Origin: Pseudofabraea citricarpa | Lineage: Eukaryota > Ascomycota > Leotiomycetes > Helotiales > Dermateaceae | Length of the DNA stretch: 64,000 nucleotides | Direction: 5' to 3' | NCBI GenBank assembly: GCA_029641185.1 | Contig: JAPWGK010000035.1 | Coordinates: 62,001-126,000, forward strand | Part shown: in pieces, positions 59,500 through 64,000 of the stretch | Layout of the letters: each line of letters starts with the position of its first letter | Position numbering within the stretch: position 1 is the first letter of the stretch | Program-made: the position numbers and the translations under genes | The notes under the pieces: model-generated | Databases searched by the model: none | What the model saw: only the letters and a program-made list of their open reading frames with translations | Told to the model about the DNA's origin: nothing

Positions 59500-62400
59500 T
59501 GTGTATCACTAAACAGAGATAAAAGAAGCCGAGTAGGACTGGATTACTGAACCTCGCCTGGGTCTAAAAGACTGCAAAAAGGTTTAAAGTGGGAATTGAT
59601 GATTACTGAAAAGGAAAATCTGGGGAGACGAGGCTTTAATCAGTGCAACGGACCAACCGGCACCACAATAATGGCTCAGCACCAGGGGCAGTGGAATAGT
59701 TCGGGAAGGCGAGGGGTGCTGCAACTCGAACCTCGGACGCATGGATGGCAGAAATAGTCAGTTCCATAGCCAGTCATGGAGGGGGAGGTGTCAAGTTGCA
59801 CTCGAAACAAGAATAACCCCCCTTTATTAAAACCAGATGGCATACTACAGTCCATTGAAGATGTTCGTGAGACTATAAGACCTTGCTGGGGTATGTCGCA
59901 ACCAAAGCCAGAATAGGAGAATCAAATCTTTCTTTTTTTCAGGCAGCAGAAGTCCACAGAGATAGGCTTTTGGAGACTCTTCTCAATTGCAAAATGGCAT
60001 ACGTCAACGAAGCCAGAGTTAGGCCACTCGACCCCAGTCCCCACCAAATGCCACCCCGCGCTGCCAGGACGCCACGAGTCTTGGCCAATAGAAGCGGCTG
60101 AAAGACGTTGGACGTCCAGCGTCTCCGGGAAATGCTTATGTTAAGCATCTAACCATGGTGCGGGGAAATGTTTGATGCAAGGTAATTCCTGGCCCCTTGG
60201 TACTGGGTAATTGGGATGGCATTGTTTGTGCCGAGGTGAATTGCGGTGTTATCGGTCGGCCTTAAAAGCTCGTTTCTTGAATTACTTGCGAGGGATATTT
60301 CTATGTATTTGGGTACTGCGCTTCTCCTACTTCGACAATCTGCTGCAAGTCCTGATATTTCGGGAAATCTGGCGAAACGATAACATGGCTGTGATCGATT
60401 GAAAGATGTCCTGGCCTTGGGATTTTTCTGTTTTGTCTTCAACCTTCATCCGCAGAAAAGCAGCCGAGGTATGAAGTCTTATGTTCCAGACCTTTTGATC
60501 ATCATGACGCTTAGATCGAGAACTCCGGACCCGCTATCCCCGGACTCCATAAGATCCCAAAGTCAAGAAGCCATCTGCCGAGAGAGTAGTTGTGTCTTTG
60601 TAAGCTTGATAAGCAGCCTTTGTAGCAAGCTGAAATTAACAAGTAGTGCATCGTAATTGATTGTGAAATCCTCTTGTAAGAACGAAACGTAAAAGAACCA
60701 AATGAGAAATGCGATGCACTCTGTAAACGCCCTAAATCCACTAGGACGTCGAGAAAGACGACCTATATTTTCAAAGCCCTAGAAAAGTAGGTCTACCCCA
60801 ACCATCGAAAAGTTTCTTATAACCCAAAAGTAATATCGAAGAGATACTAGCTGAAAGCAGTTTGAGTCGCGATGTCCAACGAGGCTTGGGGTGCATATTT
60901 CTATAAACAGTTCTTGGATTTCTCTTGTATTCCACCAAGTGGTGCAATTGACAAAGAAAGTGTTTAGCAGTGCGTCATTTGCGGGACAGCTTTTGAATAC
61001 CAATATTTGGTATTGTTTGGTCTGAGTCAATCGCCTTTACCAGTGCGTTTAAGGATATAGCATACTGCTGTCTTTCAGAAGTGCGTACTGGGCGTTCATT
61101 TTTGGCCTGCGTTTGAATCGTCAGATTTGAGCAGAAATCTCAACCATACGTCCGCAGCTTTATCCTTCAAAAATGGAATTGAATTTGTACCTAGAGGGGC
61201 AGACATAAAAGACGAAACTCAAGGCGCAAAACTCAAGACTCCAAACTCAAGACTCGAGACCACTAGGCTTCTAAGTTTGGAATGATCTATGAGAAAAGGG
61301 CCAAGCGATCTTTTTCATTATTTCTAGGTTTGACGTCCACTCAAACACGTTGAGTGATAAGGCAAACCATAGCACTATTTGTAGTTAATCAATGGGGAAA
61401 ACTTTAAGTGTTTCCGTTAGGATCCCTCGTCGTTCACGATGCACTCGCATCGCCGTTGATAAGCGCATTGGCGACTTTTGACCTTGCAACGACATGTTTT
61501 CGAAAAGAAACCCACAAGCACGTCCATAACCGACACAAAAGCTTTGAGAATTCCAATCTTCGCTCTCATGATCCTTCGAAAGCTAGCCAGCTTGGCCGGT
61601 ATCTTGAAAGGGAATGCCTGTAGGGAACTGGTGGTGCTAGCCTGGCCGAGCTGGTCGGAATGACAACCGGAGAATATTTGATGAAAGTATGCATCTTCAA
61701 AATTAGGTTCCACCGCAATCCATGCTTCGAATATTTGATATTGAACGTCATAATAGAGCTGCGATGTGCAACAGAACAAGTATTCCACGGATATTGCCAC
61801 AGCAGTGAGGCTGATGAAGTTCACGATGCTCAGCCCACGACTAGTGTTCTCGTTTGTGCTGGTGCGGTGTAGGAGATTGATTGAGCGAATGCGGCTCAGT
61901 TTGCGTATTTAAAATTCAAGTCAGAGGCCTCGGACTGTGAAAATCATGTTCGCCGGTCGAGGGAACGAGGTCCAATGCAGTGTAGAAATGCTAGAAACGC
62001 CCAGAGCATCTGAAGTTGCTGATTTGGCAATGAGTTATGCTAGACAAGTCGAAGAAGATGGTACGATGTACGGAAGTATTCACGTGATGGCGCCAACTTG
62101 CGCTAGGTCTGTCATTGGCTCGCTTGATCTCGCAAAATCAGTGTCCGTATTTTTTTATGTTCCATTTTTTGCGAACCCAAATTCCTGCGAACAACAACTT
62201 TTTACGCCAACAGTTCGTCCATCATCCAACGAAAAGACGGCGAAGACAACTCTGTGTATTCTGACTGCTGTCTCAAGCACATTGCCCACCCCATGAGTGT
62301 CGATAAGGAGAAGTCTCCTAGGGAATTTATCCCAATCGTCCACCCGTGGAAGGGTAGCTGAAGCTCGACAAGGCCGTGAAAGTATACATACTTGGCGCAT

Positions 62401-64000
62401 CTAGACCGGACACGAGATCAATGAGAGTTTGAAGGACAAAACATAACCGAGGGCCATGTAAAGATGTTTGTTGGGTTGGCATTTCACACGCATGAGAGCT
62501 AGTCGACGAATTGCTGCCTTTTCCATGTCTATCTAGGTCGGTAGATCAATGTCCATTTCATATCTATGAGATGATTCCACGGCAGATCTTCCCAAAGCAC
62601 AAGTGTGGGCATCACGCTTTGTATATGACTTTGCTATACGATATTCTCCACCAAGCATTGAGCTTGTCATGAAGCTCAAGTATTTGAGTTGCTCAGACAA
62701 ATTCATCACAACCGACATATATCACCGTGTTCACGCTCTTGTTCCTCAGGGTTCGCGGTATACGAATGTCGAAGAGTAAAACCAAGGTCGACCTCGAAGG
62801 GGGTTGACCTTCTTGCCTGCAGACTGTCCTCTAGATTTTTGATCAATTAGGCTGAGAGTTTGATGGTGAGGTACATATGTATCTTTGATTTTAGCTTGGT
62901 ATAATTGTACAGGACAAGCATCCAAGCTAATCGTTGAATATCTAAAGCATCTCGCCTAGATATCTTTACTTTTGCTTTTCTCAGCATTTCCTTCTCTGAA
63001 ATGGCTCACAATCTCTGCGTCTTATTTAGCTGGTTGAACTGATAAGAGGACTAGACTAATATTGTATTCTTGCCAGAGATAATTACTGCAGTTAATATAT
63101 TTAATAATCATGCCGCATTCCATATCTCGCTAGGACAAGTGACTTGACCCATTGCCATATACTTAGGTAGGTAGATTTATAGTGCCAAAACAAATACTCT
63201 TACATTTACTTGTCCCTTCTTTCCAGAAACTCGTTCCCTAGGTTCTCAAACCCGGATCTTAGATTCTCTTGATACCTGAATGTATTGGACTTCTCTATTC
63301 ATATTATATTTATAGTGGCCTCATCTATTAACGCATCACAATCTTAAACTTCTCTGGGAATGACAATAGCAGCCACACTGGTAACAAGAGTAACATTGAC
63401 AACGGCATTGAAAGAGAAGGCGGGGGAAAACGGGAACATATACTGCCAGCCGTGAAACTAGCCACCGTTTAAAAGATGCTAGCTTTCAGGATTGGCCTCC
63501 CGACTCCTGCTAGCTCAGATGCTTCTGTCTGACGCGCGGAAAAGTTATTGCGACGAGTGTTGTGTAACACATTGCTAGCTTAGATAAATGCAGTATATTT
63601 GTTCGTGACGGCTGTCTAGTAAAGGATGGCATTTAGGTATAACATAATTTGGAAATCGTTCCCTGGATATACAGAGGTGCTGCTGCTTAGCGTGAATAGA
63701 AAATCCGTGGGTAGTGGATAGTCTAAGTACCCAATTGAGAAGTTGGTAAATTCCATAGGCATGTTCGATGGATATAGCCTATTAATAGTGCAAGGGAGAT
63801 ATATCTTTGGTATATTCAGGTCTTAAGATTAGTCCTTTCGATTTTTATCATCTTCGAATTATCATATCGTGATGAGAACTTCGAGTAGGCCTCAGGTTAG
63901 CGTAGTGTTCCAACTCGCATCACTTCTGTCCAATTGATAGCGAATAACACTTATGTCGAAAATATGTCAATTGATGTGGTTGAATCGTGAAGAATTTTCA
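59500..64000. other. Gene-poor right flank with possible gene fragments
   Basis: No complete gene could be built in these 4.5 kb. The region is AT-leaning with many stops. Short direct repeats (three AAACTCAAG units, 61215-61255) and one plus-strand protein-like fragment (62567-62778) are present. The aquaglyceroporin promoter lies at the left end. Confidence 0.45.
62567..62778 (+). pseudogene. Possible fragment of a BTB/POZ-like gene
   Basis: An open plus-strand stretch encodes about 70 residues including LPKAQVWASRFVYDFAIRYS and LKYLSCSDKFITTDIY before a stop at 62776-62778. The wording faintly resembles the helical segment after fungal BTB domains (LPALKAWA-type). No start, no upstream BTB core and several stops upstream were found. 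It may be a relic, a last exon whose partners I failed to see, or chance. Confidence 0.2.

Noticed and set aside
61417..61824. Minus-strand open frame with a cysteine-rich C-terminus (CRCK, CECIV)
   Set aside because: I considered a small secreted cysteine-rich protein, but it starts with GTG, the cysteines are at the end only, and no signal peptide with an ATG could be placed.

Overview
The window is chromosomal DNA from a filamentous ascomycete (Pezizomycotina). Genes carry short GT-AG introns (mostly 46-76 nt). The gene set is fungal: a Cdc11/Nud1 septation scaffold, Dfg5-type GH76 and Crh-type GH16 wall enzymes, a WSC-domain glyoxal oxidase, a GH12 endoglucanase and a fungal aquaglyceroporin. 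The feel is of a plant-associated Leotiomycete, but that placement is inference and was not tested. I modelled 15 spliced or intact genes plus one gene cut by the left edge. Exon joins were chosen by eye from splice consensus, reading frame and family conservation. No rRNA, convincing tRNA, CRISPR array or intact transposon was found.

Left part, 1-20 kb (dense housekeeping). An unknown nuclear-looking protein runs off the left edge on the minus strand. It is divergent from a 1921-residue leucine-rich-repeat protein, the septation initiation network scaffold Cdc11/Nud1. Then come ALG2 (minus), a peroxisomal enoyl-CoA isomerase-like enzyme ending in SKL (plus), PRMT5/Skb1 arginine methyltransferase (minus) and a 1229-residue AT-hook/zinc-finger protein of unknown family (minus).

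Middle part, 21-34 kb. A GPI-anchored Dfg5/Dcw1-type GH76 enzyme is divergent from the F-actin capping protein alpha subunit, which has seven exons including one of 19 nt. Cytochrome b5, a small RING-H2 protein, an FAD oxidoreductase and a GPI-anchored Crh-type GH16 transglycosylase follow. Dfg5 and Crh proteins both act in wall cross-linking.

Right part, 34-64 kb (gene-poor). Two divergent Myb/SANT-like regulators at 36.5-37.3 kb and 44.2-45.2 kb are separated by 6.9 kb of simple repeats, including telomere-like TAGGGTGA units. A secreted four-WSC glyoxal oxidase (47.4-50.7 kb) and a secreted GH12 enzyme (57.0-57.9 kb) are separated by 6.3 kb without a supportable gene, partly AT-rich. An aquaglyceroporin with a changed second NPA box is the last clear gene. 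The final 4.5 kb holds only fragments.

I did not find a convincing new multi-gene system. The items most worth checking are the unknown AT-hook/zinc-finger protein, the repeat-rich interval between the two Myb genes, dispersed short palindromes, unusual splicing in several genes, and the neighbourhood of wall-remodelling enzymes.
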